Shown in pieces: positions 1-6,671 of a DNA stretch of 11,564 bases. Position 1 is the stretch's first letter. The number at the start of each line of letters is the position of its first letter. Source of the DNA: Deltaproteobacteria bacterium (GTDB lineage Bacteria > Myxococcota_A > Polyangia > Palsa-1104 > JAEUJZ01). The translations under genes were made by a program, and so were the position numbers. The notes beneath the pieces were generated by a model that was not told the DNA's origin, did not search any database, and saw nothing but the letters and a program-made list of their open reading frames with translations. The stretch spans positions 1-11,564 of the forward strand of contig JAGNNG010000015.1 of the NCBI GenBank assembly GCA_017990795.1, read 5' to 3'.

Positions 1-586
1 GCGCCAGGTCGGCCACCTCGTCGTAGATCTCCACCCGCACTGGAGTGGCCGGGGCTGCCGCATCCCCAGTCGCAATCCCGGCAAAGTCGCTGGCCAGCGC
101 TTGGTACGCTTTTTCTAGGGCTTCGCTCGCGTAGGGCAGCAGCAGCTCATCGCGACCTGGGCGGTAGCGAATTAGGAAGTGACCACCCACGGATTTTTGC
201 TCGGCAAAGCCTCGCGTAACTTCCGCTGTAGCCGCTGCGAGGTCTGCCAGCGTGCGTAGGTCTTGGGCTTCACGGGCTGGCAGCTTGAGTACGGCCAGCG
301 CACCGCGCATCCGCTCGGCTCCGGCGGCATACTCTCCTTGCAGGAACTGCAGCTCGCCACGCAGCAGCTCAAGCTCGGGATCTTTCGTGTTGTTGCCAAG
401 TAAGGGCGCTAGCGTCGTCGCGGCTTCGCTGATGCGATCCTCGGATAGCAGGCGCTGTACTTGGGTCAGGGCTTCGTCGCGGTGGCGAGCCTGCGCGGGC
501 TGGGACGAGAGCACCCACAAAAGACCCAGAGACAAAAGACCCCGGCGGCGCGAGCGCTGTGGTGGCTGCGGGCGCGTGGCGCTCAT
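1..586 (-). CDS. Secreted TPR / peptidase-MA-like protein, C-terminus cut off by window edge
   Basis: The reading frame opens with ATG at 586-584 and runs without a stop off the left edge, giving 195 visible codons. The ATG overlaps the stop of the upstream DUF4175-like gene as ATGA, so translation is probably coupled. Residues 1-33 look like a signal peptide: basic RSRRR, a core GLLSLGLLWVL, and AQA before the likely cleavage site. Residues 34-130 are helical with TPR-like spacing. From about residue 136 the segment GHFLIRYRPGRDELLLPYA, followed by PVRVEIYDE, resembles the start of the peptidase-MA-like (gluzincin) domain of Myxococcota TPR proteins. The HExxH zinc motif expected in that family would lie beyond the edge, so catalytic competence cannot be judged. 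Exported location is inferred from the signal peptide. The substrate is unknown. Confidence 0.8.
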   Translation of the reverse strand, partial: MSATRPQPPQRSRRRGLLSLGLLWVLSSQPAQARHRDEALTQVQRLLSEDRISEAATTLAPLLGNNTKDPELELLRGELQFLQGEYAAGAERMRGALAVLKLPAREAQDLRTLADLAAATAEVTRGFAEQKSVGGHFLIRYRPGRDELLLPYASEALEKAYQALASDFAGIATGDAAAPATPVRVEIYDEVADLA

Positions 587-3500
587 TGGATTAGCTCCTC
601 GTAGTAGCGGCGTACCTGCTCGCGGTACTCCGGGGGCGCTTCGCGCTTGGCGGCGTCTAGGATGTCCTGCCGGAACTCTTTGGGCGCATGGTACTCGTCG
701 GCACCGGGGATCTTGATGGGCTCGCGCTCGGACCGCATGCCTGCGCCTTCATTTTGGGGACGTCGCGCTTGCTGCAGCTGCTTGCGCATCTGTCCCAGCT
801 GATCCAGCGCCTGTCCCTGTGCGGCTGCCGCCCCACGAGGTGCCAGCTTTTGCAGCTCGCCCTCCGACTGCTGCATAAACCCGGTGGCGCGCTTTAGCTG
901 CTCGGGCAGCTGCTGGGACATGCGCTCTAGCAGCGGTGCATCCTTGGTCTGCTGCGCGCGCTTTTGCAGGTCGCGACCTAGCTCGCCGCTGTGCTTGCGC
1001 AGGGACTCTTGCTGGGCGCGTAGCTCGGCCAGCTGCTTGCGCTCGGCGGGCGAGAGCAGATCTTCGGGTCGCGGCAGCGCTTTATCGATCTCGGCAGCGA
1101 TGTCTTTGATGATGGGCTGCGAGGCTTCGAGCTTGCCGCGTGATCGGCCCAGGCGCAGCCGCTGACCCCAGCGCGAGGCTTGCTCCTCGGCGCGCATCTC
1201 AGTTTCCAGCTTGGCAATCGACTGCTCGGCTTCCAGCGCCATCGCGCGCGCTTCATCCAAATCGCCTTGCTCTAGCATCCGCGAAAGGTCCGAGAGCCGC
1301 GCTTCGGTCTTGTCCATTTCGTCGCTGCCCCACGGTCCTAGCGGCGCTACGTCTACTTCACCTAGCAGCTTGCGTAGCTTCTGCAGGTCGCCTTGCAGCT
1401 TGCGCGACAGCGTCTCGGCTCGGTCTTTGAGCATCTGCTTGGCCCGGGTGCTGGCGCTCTGCTTGACCTGCTCGGTGCGGCGCTTTAGCTCCTCTTGATC
1501 GTGCGCCAGATCCGACACCTTGTTTTCCAGCTCGCCCAGCGCTTTCTCCTCGGCAGAGAAGCGCTCGCGGCGGAAGCCTCGCAGGCTGCTCTCCATGCCT
1601 TTGACCATGCTGTCGAGCGCCTGCGACATCCGCTCCAGCTCTTGCTCCGCGCGGGCGAGGTCGCCTTTTTGAATCATGTCGCGCAGCCGATCGATGCGGC
1701 TCTGCAGATCGTTTTGGCCCATGGCTTCGCGGTTCAAAAACTCGTCGGGCAGCTCGCTGGCGAGGTTCTTGGCCTTTTCCATCAGCTCGGCCATGCGTCG
1801 CTCAAAGGCCCGCAGCTCGCGCTCTAGCTCGCGACGGACGGCTTCGGTAGGAGCCTTTTTGTAGCTGGCCAGAAGCTGCTTCATCCGATCGCGCAGCGAC
1901 GACATCTCATCACTGATCGAGAGCAGCTCCTCCAGCCGCTGCCGTCCCAGCAGATCGTCTAGGGCAATGACATCGCGCTCTAGCTCGGCGATGTGGCGGT
2001 CGTTGTGGCTGATTAGCTCTTTGCCAAGGCTTGGGCGGGGCTTGTTGCCTGCGGCGGCGCTGCGCTGCTTCCGAAGCTCGCTTAGCACCGGCTCCTCGTC
2101 CTGCGTCAGCTTGCCCAGTCGTCTGCCGATTTCTGCCAGCACGCTGGTTAGGTCGCGGTTGCCGGCGTCTTGCCGCATGGCGTCTTGTTGCACGCGGCCC
2201 ATCTGCAGCAAAAATGCCTCGGTCTTGCGGTGGGCGGTCAGCATGCGCTCTAGCGAGTCCGCTTGTGCCTCGGCAGGATGGCTGGGCACCGTCGGGGACA
2301 GCTCGATGCGATCCCCAAGCAGCTGGATGGCAAGCTCGCGTAGCTGCTCCTGATTTTGCAGCAGGGCATCGGTCTTTTCGCGCGGGCTCAAGATGTGCAG
2401 CGAGTACTCCCGAGACCGTCCGACGTTGGGGCCGCTGATGGTGTCCAGATCGCGCGCCTCCATGTAGTAGGTCACGCGGGAGCCGGGCGACAGATCCAGC
2501 TCGGCCAGGTCCCACTCGATCTTGGCGGCGAGGCTGCGTGGTGCGCCAGCTGTAGAGACGGGAAGACGGCTGCTTTTGCCGTCGACTTTGCCGTTGCTAT
2601 TGATCGTTGGCTGCGGCTTGCCGTCGGCATTGACTTGGCGCAGGTGCTTGCGGCGCTCGGGGGTGTTGCCTACTTTGTAAACTAGGTCGACCTCGCCGAT
2701 GCCAAAGTCGTCTTCGGCGCTATAGGCCAGCTCGATGCGGCGGGCTCCGGTGACTTCCAGCTCGCTCTGTGGGGCGAACAGATCGATGCGCGGCGGGTGG
2801 TCGGTCTCGATGTCGATGCGGTGGCCGCTGCTCTCGCGCACGCTGTCGCGAAGGCTGCGGTCGATGACGAAGTAGTACAGGCCGCCGGGCCGCTGCACGG
2901 TAAAGCTGGCAATCAGCAGCGGATACGGCGTCTTGTCCGTCTCGGCGTGGGCGTCGTTGCGGACGATCTGCACGGGCTGCGGCTTATCGGGACCTCCCAG
3001 CTGCAGCTGGGTTACAAGCTGCGCGCGCTCGACGCGACCCAGGGCTCGGGCTTCGACGCGTACCTGAGTACCGGGCAGCGCCATCACATCACCCGATGAG
3101 CCGGGGATGGTGCGCTGTGGCAGGCCGGTGTACTTGGGATAGGTCAGCAGCAAGCGTAGATCGCCTACAAGCGGCTCGACACTGACTTGGATGGGGTTTT
3201 CGGGGGGCATGCGCAGCAGGAAGCCTAGGCCGGTGCGCAGCGGCAGCGCGACCAAGTGAACCCACATCAGCACACCAACACTGACCGCCGCCGCCAGTAG
3301 TGCTGCTTGTCGCACGGGGCGGAAGTCGACCAGGTGACGACTTGATAAGGTTGCGGCGGCAGCAGCGGTTCGGCGGCACAGCTCGGCTAAAAGTCCGCTG
3401 GCGGTGCCCTGCGTTGCTTCTTTAGAAAGCTGTACCGTCGACAGTAGATCTGAGCGTAGGTCTGGTACTCGCTGGCCGACATAGCGAGCAATTTCTTCGT

Positions 3501-3789
3501 CGCTTAGTCGAGTGTGGCGCATCCGCCAGCGCCAAAGCAGCAGCAGTAGCCCCGAGAGGGAAGTCATGCCCCAGGCGGTCACCAGCGGCAGCCACAGCAC
3601 GGTTGGGCCGATGATGGTGGCCAGCGCGAGTAGCAGCATACCGCTGCTAAGGGCAACAGTTGCCCCGAGGAGCGTGCCTCGGATAAGCTCGAGTAGGCTG
3701 AGTCGGCGACGGACACGAGCCAAGAGCGGCGACAGTCCGAGCTCGCGGGAGGGCGAGAGTGGGTCGGGCTTTTGCAAAGACTCGGACAT
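583..3789 (-). CDS. DUF4175-like inner-membrane protein with long coiled-coil region
   Basis: The protein has 1068 residues from the chosen ATG at 3789. The frame also stays open to a TTG at 3864, but that extension would begin directly against a purine-rich stretch with no spacing and would add a non-hydrophobic leader. The ATG gives MSESLQKPDPLS and then the membrane region, with a modest AGGA about 14 bases upstream. Hydrophobic segments lie near residues 36-60, 64-86 and 162-182. A beta-rich region follows (about 200-460), then a very long charged helical or coiled-coil part rich in E, R, K, Q and L (about 470-1000). The segment NDLQSRIDRLRDMIQKGDLA is typical of DUF4175 proteins. The C-terminus (EYHAPKEFRQDIL to YYEELIQ) resembles the tail I recall from Myxococcota homologues. 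Family members have no proven biochemical role. The ATGA overlap with the downstream TPR gene suggests they act together at the envelope. Confidence 0.85.
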   Translation of the reverse strand: MSESLQKPDPLSPSRELGLSPLLARVRRRLSLLELIRGTLLGATVALSSGMLLLALATIIGPTVLWLPLVTAWGMTSLSGLLLLLWRWRMRHTRLSDEEIARYVGQRVPDLRSDLLSTVQLSKEATQGTASGLLAELCRRTAAAAATLSSRHLVDFRPVRQAALLAAAVSVGVLMWVHLVALPLRTGLGFLLRMPPENPIQVSVEPLVGDLRLLLTYPKYTGLPQRTIPGSSGDVMALPGTQVRVEARALGRVERAQLVTQLQLGGPDKPQPVQIVRNDAHAETDKTPYPLLIASFTVQRPGGLYYFVIDRSLRDSVRESSGHRIDIETDHPPRIDLFAPQSELEVTGARRIELAYSAEDDFGIGEVDLVYKVGNTPERRKHLRQVNADGKPQPTINSNGKVDGKSSRLPVSTAGAPRSLAAKIEWDLAELDLSPGSRVTYYMEARDLDTISGPNVGRSREYSLHILSPREKTDALLQNQEQLRELAIQLLGDRIELSPTVPSHPAEAQADSLERMLTAHRKTEAFLLQMGRVQQDAMRQDAGNRDLTSVLAEIGRRLGKLTQDEEPVLSELRKQRSAAAGNKPRPSLGKELISHNDRHIAELERDVIALDDLLGRQRLEELLSISDEMSSLRDRMKQLLASYKKAPTEAVRRELERELRAFERRMAELMEKAKNLASELPDEFLNREAMGQNDLQSRIDRLRDMIQKGDLARAEQELERMSQALDSMVKGMESSLRGFRRERFSAEEKALGELENKVSDLAHDQEELKRRTEQVKQSASTRAKQMLKDRAETLSRKLQGDLQKLRKLLGEVDVAPLGPWGSDEMDKTEARLSDLSRMLEQGDLDEARAMALEAEQSIAKLETEMRAEEQASRWGQRLRLGRSRGKLEASQPIIKDIAAEIDKALPRPEDLLSPAERKQLAELRAQQESLRKHSGELGRDLQKRAQQTKDAPLLERMSQQLPEQLKRATGFMQQSEGELQKLAPRGAAAAQGQALDQLGQMRKQLQQARRPQNEGAGMRSEREPIKIPGADEYHAPKEFRQDILDAAKREAPPEYREQVRRYYEELIQ

Positions 3790-3835
3790 ACCAGCGATAT
3801 TATTCCTGAGCGAAAGCGGTTGTGAAATGCCCGGT

Positions 3836-3879
3836 AGGAGAAGCCGGTGAACCGGCTGGTACAATCTCCTTTAAGGAGA
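3836..3879 (-). promoter_or_regulatory. Nested inverted repeats in the DUF4175 leader
   Basis: Three nested or adjacent dyads lie just upstream of the DUF4175 ATG. AGCCGGT (3842-3848) and ACCGGCT (3851-3857) form 7-bp arms around GA. AGGAGA (3836-3841) abuts the left arm and pairs with TCTCCT (3865-3870) across a 7-base one-sided bulge, extending the stem to 13 bp. TCTCCTT (3865-3871) can instead pair with AAGGAGA (3873-3879). In minus-strand RNA the pairings are mutually exclusive, so the region could be a structured leader or overlapping protein operators. The repeats are seen directly; the role is inferred. Confidence 0.35.
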
Positions 3880-3903
3880 CGCGGACAAAACCTGATAACG
3901 TAG

Positions 3904-3924
3904 ATTCACACAGGTTGTGTGAAT
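3904..3924. promoter_or_regulatory. Perfect 9-3-9 palindrome, candidate operator between divergent genes
   Basis: ATTCACACA (3904-3912) and its exact reverse complement TGTGTGAAT (3916-3924) flank the triplet GGT. The site sits in the 198-base divergent gap, 114 bases from the DUF4175 ATG and 63 bases from the sigma-factor TTG. That is where a dimeric repressor or activator could control one or both genes. The half-site order (TCACA then TGTGA) is the reverse of a CRP site, so CRP is not supported. The binding protein is unknown. Confidence 0.45.
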
Positions 3925-3987
3925 GAGTAACAACCGAGATCGTCGATAGCATACAGATGCCGTCGGTGACTCAGAACATGGCAATCC

Positions 3988-4821
3988 TTGACGACCAAAT
4001 TTGCAGGTCAGGCGGCTGGCCAAGCCAGCGGGCCCGGCGCACAGATGGCACAGATGGCAGACTCGGCGAAGGTGATTCCTTTGCCGGTTGGGCAGCGTGG
4101 ACATCCTGCAGCGTCTGCCGAGAGAGCCAGTGCGCCAGCCGACAAGACGACACCAGCACCCGCTGTGGTCCAAGCAGGCGACGAGCAAAAGAAGTTAGAG
4201 ACGCAGCTGGTCGAGCGTGCCCGACGCGGCGATACGCAGGCTTTTCGCACGCTGGTCGAACGCTATCAAAAGCGAGTGTTTTCGCTGGCGCTGGGTTTTT
4301 TGAAAAATCCAGACGAAGCGCGGGATGTCTCGCAGGAGGCGTTTCTCAAAGTATTTCAGCACCTGGCGACGTTTCAGGGCTCGGCCAGCTTCTACACGTG
4401 GCTTTATCGCATCACGGTCAACCTGTGCATCGATCGAAAGCGCAAGACATCGCGGCACGGCACCGTCGAGTTCGACGAGAAGTTTGTGCACGAAGAAGTG
4501 GGCAGTCCGGTAGACAAGCTGTCGCCCAATCGTATCGGCTTCGACCCTGGTCGAGCCCTGCACAATCGCGAGCTACGCGATCGCTTAAACCTCGCTCTGC
4601 AAGAGCTCTCAGAGCAGCATCGAGCCGTGCTCCTTTTGCGCGAGATCGATGGCCTAAGCTACAAAGAGATTGCAGATGTTTTAGAGTGCCCCGAAGGAAC
4701 GGTAATGAGTCGACTTTTCCACGCACGCCGGCAGATGCAAGACCTGCTGCGCGATTTCGCGGACAACAACAAACGGGAGGCGGCCCCCGTGGCCGGTACA
4801 CCGCATGGCGTCTCGCGATGA
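3988..4821 (+). CDS. ECF (RpoE-like) RNA polymerase sigma factor
   Basis: This 277-residue protein directs RNA polymerase to a specific promoter set. Region 2 spans about residues 70-153: GDTQAFRTLVERYQKRVFSLA, then NPDEARDVSQEAFLKVF, then FYTWLYRITVNLCIDRKRK. A linker precedes region 4 (about 195-255), with LSEQHRAVLLLREIDGLSYK and the helix-turn-helix tail CPEGTVMSRLFHARRQM. Both DNA-binding regions look complete. About 70 Ala/Pro/Gln-rich residues precede region 2, which is long for an ECF factor. The start is uncertain: TTG at 3988 is the earliest, ATG codons at 4045 and 4054 are in frame, and none has a clear Shine-Dalgarno. The next gene overlaps by 17 bases and encodes a membrane protein of anti-sigma type, which fits a classic sigma/anti-sigma pair. 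The exact ECF subgroup was not assigned. Confidence 0.93.
   Translation: MTTKFAGQAAGQASGPGAQMAQMADSAKVIPLPVGQRGHPAASAERASAPADKTTPAPAVVQAGDEQKKLETQLVERARRGDTQAFRTLVERYQKRVFSLALGFLKNPDEARDVSQEAFLKVFQHLATFQGSASFYTWLYRITVNLCIDRKRKTSRHGTVEFDEKFVHEEVGSPVDKLSPNRIGFDPGRALHNRELRDRLNLALQELSEQHRAVLLLREIDGLSYKEIADVLECPEGTVMSRLFHARRQMQDLLRDFADNNKREAAPVAGTPHGVSR
4039..4056 (+). repeat. Tandem 9-bp repeat in the sigma-factor N-terminus
   Basis: The unit GCACAGATG occurs twice in direct tandem (4039-4047 and 4048-4056), followed by a partial third copy (GCA). It encodes the AQM-AQM part of the disordered N-terminal extension and supplies two adjacent in-frame ATG codons. It could be a replication-slippage site that changes length by whole codons. 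Confidence 0.6.
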
Positions 4822-5281
4822 ACTGCTAGTACGGCTGCACGACAGCGAGCTCTCCGTGGAAGAGATGGAGCAGCTTCGCGCCGAGCTGACCGAAGAAGAT
4901 CAAAACAAGCTCTCGGCTTTGGCCGAGGTAGACACTTTTTTACACGATGTCCTTAGCCAGCAGGCTGACGAGCATCCCCTAGACCTGTGGGCTGGCATCG
5001 CAGACAAGCTGCCAAGCGCGCCAGCACAAGCAGCCAAGGTTTTGCCGCTGCACCGCAAAGTCACTTTTCGCGTGACCGCAGTCGCTTCTTTGGTCGCAGT
5101 TGCTGCAGCGATGGCGCTATGGTTACGCCCTGTTCCGCAGGTCTCTAATCGCGCGGATATTGAAGAACTCGAAGTGGCCGGTGCTAGCGCTACGGTGATT
5201 GCAGTTCCCGATGAGCATGGGGATGACACCACGCTGATCTGGTTTGATCACCAACAGGAAGACGAATGGGAGAGCTTGTGA
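4805..5281 (+). CDS. Membrane-anchored anti-sigma-factor-like protein, cysteine-free
   Basis: The protein has 158 residues. Its start ATG (4805) lies inside the end of the sigma gene, overlapping by 17 bases. An acidic helical N-terminal domain (about 1-70, beginning MASRDELLVRLHDSELSVEE) is followed by a basic stretch and one membrane helix at about 88-108 (RVTAVASLVAVAAAMALWL). A roughly 50-residue C-terminal tail should be periplasmic and contains ATVIAVPDE and TTLIWFD, resembling tails I recall from Myxococcota anti-sigma proteins. The topology and position fit a regulator that holds the sigma factor at the inner membrane. There is no cysteine anywhere, so the zinc-binding HxxxCxxC motif of ZAS anti-sigma factors is absent. 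The assignment rests on context and topology rather than on a recognised domain. Confidence 0.75.
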   Translation: MASRDELLVRLHDSELSVEEMEQLRAELTEEDQNKLSALAEVDTFLHDVLSQQADEHPLDLWAGIADKLPSAPAQAAKVLPLHRKVTFRVTAVASLVAVAAAMALWLRPVPQVSNRADIEELEVAGASATVIAVPDEHGDDTTLIWFDHQQEDEWESL

Positions 5282-5868
5282 AGTCGGTTATTTTGAAGCT
5301 ACGTCCGCTTACCATCGTGGTGAGCTTGGGGCTGGCGTCGCTAGGTGGCGGCTGGCCTGGGACTGCAGCCGCTGACATTATTTCCGAGTCGACGGCTGTG
5401 CCGAGCGCAAAACCTGCTGCTGCCCCTGCTGCTCCTGAGACCGTCGCATGCACGGTGCGGGTGATTCACGCCAAGCAGACGACCGCTCATGCCGGTGGCA
5501 AAGCTGCCGCGCCGCTGCAGCTGGATCCAGCGCTGACGCCGCTGAAGGCGCAGCTTAGCAAGGCGCCACTGTCGTCCTGGGATACCTTCAAGCTGCTGCA
5601 GCAGCACGAACTGTCCCTAAAGACCGGTGTAGACACCAAGTTTGCGCTGCCGATGGATCAGGAAGGCACGCTTACTTTTGCTGGCAGTGTCGACGGTGGC
5701 GGGAAGAGCCGACTGCGCCTGCAGATGGGCATCAAGGATGCCAAAGCGCAGATCCTAAAGACCAAGTTTACGCTGAACAACGGTGGGACGCTGCTGCAGG
5801 CTGGGATTAAGCACGACGGGGGCATGTTGGTCCTCGGCTTTACTTGCCAGCTTAGTGCCAAGCCGTAG
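5266..5868 (+). CDS. Secreted protein of unknown function in the sigma/anti-sigma operon
   Basis: The 200-residue protein starts at ATG 5266, with AGGAAG upstream, and overlaps the anti-sigma gene by 16 bases. A GTG at 5278 (GTGA overlap, GGGAG upstream) is an alternative start that would trim four residues. Residues 1-36 form a signal peptide: basic KLRP, the core LTIVVSLGLASL, and TAAA before Asp. An Ala/Pro-rich linker (about 45-60) leads to a compact domain with VACTVRVIHA, LKAQLSKAPLSSWDTFKLL and a C-terminal GGMLVLGFTCQL. The mature protein has just two cysteines (62 and 194), near the two ends of the domain, and they may form a disulfide. I recall similar proteins in Myxococcota but know no assigned function. 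Overlapping translation with the regulator suggests a sensor, partner or target of the pathway; that is inference. Confidence 0.8.
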   Translation: MGELVKSVILKLRPLTIVVSLGLASLGGGWPGTAAADIISESTAVPSAKPAAAPAAPETVACTVRVIHAKQTTAHAGGKAAAPLQLDPALTPLKAQLSKAPLSSWDTFKLLQQHELSLKTGVDTKFALPMDQEGTLTFAGSVDGGGKSRLRLQMGIKDAKAQILKTKFTLNNGGTLLQAGIKHDGGMLVLGFTCQLSAKP

Positions 5869-5884
5869 GCGCGTGTTTGATGTG

Positions 5885-5908
5885 CTGGGCGGCAGCCAGT
5901 CGCCCCAG
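5885..5908 (+). other. Short hairpin between secreted-protein and lipoprotein genes
   Basis: CTGGGCG (5885-5891) and CGCCCCAG (5901-5908) pair with one bulged C around a 9-base loop. No T-run follows, so an intrinsic terminator is not supported. It might attenuate or protect the transcript between 5868 and the lipoprotein gene, or be chance in GC-rich DNA. Confidence 0.25.
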
Positions 5909-5927
5909 TTACGATGAAGCTTTCACT

Positions 5928-5932
5928 GGAGG
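5928..5932 (+). promoter_or_regulatory. Strong Shine-Dalgarno that fixes the lipoprotein start
   Basis: GGAGG lies four bases before ATG 5937. It selects this start over an in-frame ATG at 5877, which would put 20 non-hydrophobic residues in front of the lipoprotein signal. Confidence 0.75.
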
Positions 5933-5936
5933 AATC

Positions 5937-6626
5937 ATGCGAGCCTGGGTAGGTCCTTTTATTTTTGCATCTTTGGTCATGGTTTCCGGATGTAGCAGCG
6001 GACCAAAGTTTACGATCGCGGATGCCATTCTCGCCGACGTGCCGGTCTCTGAAAAAGAGAACATGCTGAAGATGAAGTCGGAGATGGAGACGGCGACCGA
6101 AGAGAAGAACAAGGCCACCAGCGACCTGGCTGCTGCTGATCGTGACGTCAGCGTGGCTGAGTCTGAGTACGGCCAGGCCAAGCTCGAAGTCTCAAAGAAC
6201 AAGGCTGAAGTCGAGCTGGCCAATGCTAGCAAGGATATGAACAAGGTTACTGCTGCCAAGACCAAGCTGCAGCAGGTCGAGATGGGTCGCGACATTGCCG
6301 AGTCGAAAGTGGATTGGCAGAAGGCGCGTCGCAAGCACTCAAAGCAGCTGATCGAAGTGGCGGATAAGCACATAAACGCCGCGTCCGCTCGCTATGAGCA
6401 GGCCAAGGCGCAGCTAGTGGTGGCCAAGGGCAAGAAGCCCGACGCCAAGTTCAATGCCACCGATTACGACCGTCAAGCTGGCGAGCTACAGGCCAAGTAT
6501 GACGAGGCTAAGATCGACGCCGACAAGCAGCAGCTAGAAGCGACCAAGATGGAAGGTCGCTACAACCAGCTGGTGCAAAAGTGGCAGCTGACGCAGTCGC
6601 AGACGCAGCAGCCCGCTCCCCAGTAA
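5937..6626 (+). CDS. Coiled-coil outer-envelope lipoprotein
   Basis: The protein has 229 residues. The signal peptide MRAWVGPFIFASLVMVSGC ends in a lipobox (VSGC), making Cys19 the likely lipidated residue. Ser follows it, which normally permits sorting to the outer membrane. Residues about 35-215 are almost entirely charged helix with Ala/Lys/Glu/Gln heptad-like spacing (EKNKATSDLAAADRDV, RYEQAKAQLVVAKGKK, KYDEAKIDADKQQLEATKME), so an elongated coiled coil is expected. The tail is Gln/Pro-rich. It is the last plus-strand gene of the sigma block, 68 bases after the secreted-protein gene, and may be co-transcribed. A structural or scaffold role at the envelope is plausible, but no enzyme motif is visible and I do not recognise a named family. 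Confidence 0.85.
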   Translation: MRAWVGPFIFASLVMVSGCSSGPKFTIADAILADVPVSEKENMLKMKSEMETATEEKNKATSDLAAADRDVSVAESEYGQAKLEVSKNKAEVELANASKDMNKVTAAKTKLQQVEMGRDIAESKVDWQKARRKHSKQLIEVADKHINAASARYEQAKAQLVVAKGKKPDAKFNATDYDRQAGELQAKYDEAKIDADKQQLEATKMEGRYNQLVQKWQLTQSQTQQPAPQ

Positions 6627-6638
6627 GCAAGTCGAAGC

Positions 6639-6665
6639 GGGCGGCAGGCTTGGTTGCTGCCGCCC
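6639..6665. terminator. Hairpin between convergent genes, likely bidirectional terminator
   Basis: GGGCGGCAG (6639-6647) pairs perfectly with CTGCCGCCC (6657-6665) around a 9-base loop. It fills the 45-base gap between the lipoprotein stop (6626) and the stop of the convergent TPR-CHI gene (6672). On the plus strand a modest T-rich stretch (TATTTCTT) begins 8 bases after the stem. On the minus strand no U-run follows, so termination in that direction is less certain. Confidence 0.6.
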
Positions 6666-6671
6666 TCCTGC

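Noticed and set aside
252..716. Plus-strand frame of about 154 codons opposite the left-edge genes
   Set aside because: It is antisense to two well-supported minus-strand genes and is Arg/Ser/Pro-rich without domain features, as expected of a shadow frame in GC-rich DNA.
3790..3864. N-terminal extension of the DUF4175 frame to TTG 3864
   Set aside because: The TTG directly abuts the purine-rich AGGAGA with no spacing and the added residues show no signal or membrane character; ATG 3789 is preferred.
3906..3922. CRP-type site in the divergent gap
   Set aside because: The half-sites are in reversed order (TCACA before TGTGA) relative to a CRP operator.
3957..4829. Long plus-strand frame of about 290 codons overlapping the first sigma gene
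   Set aside because: Its translation is Arg/Ser/Cys-rich with no recognisable domain, while the overlapping frame encodes clear sigma regions 2 and 4.
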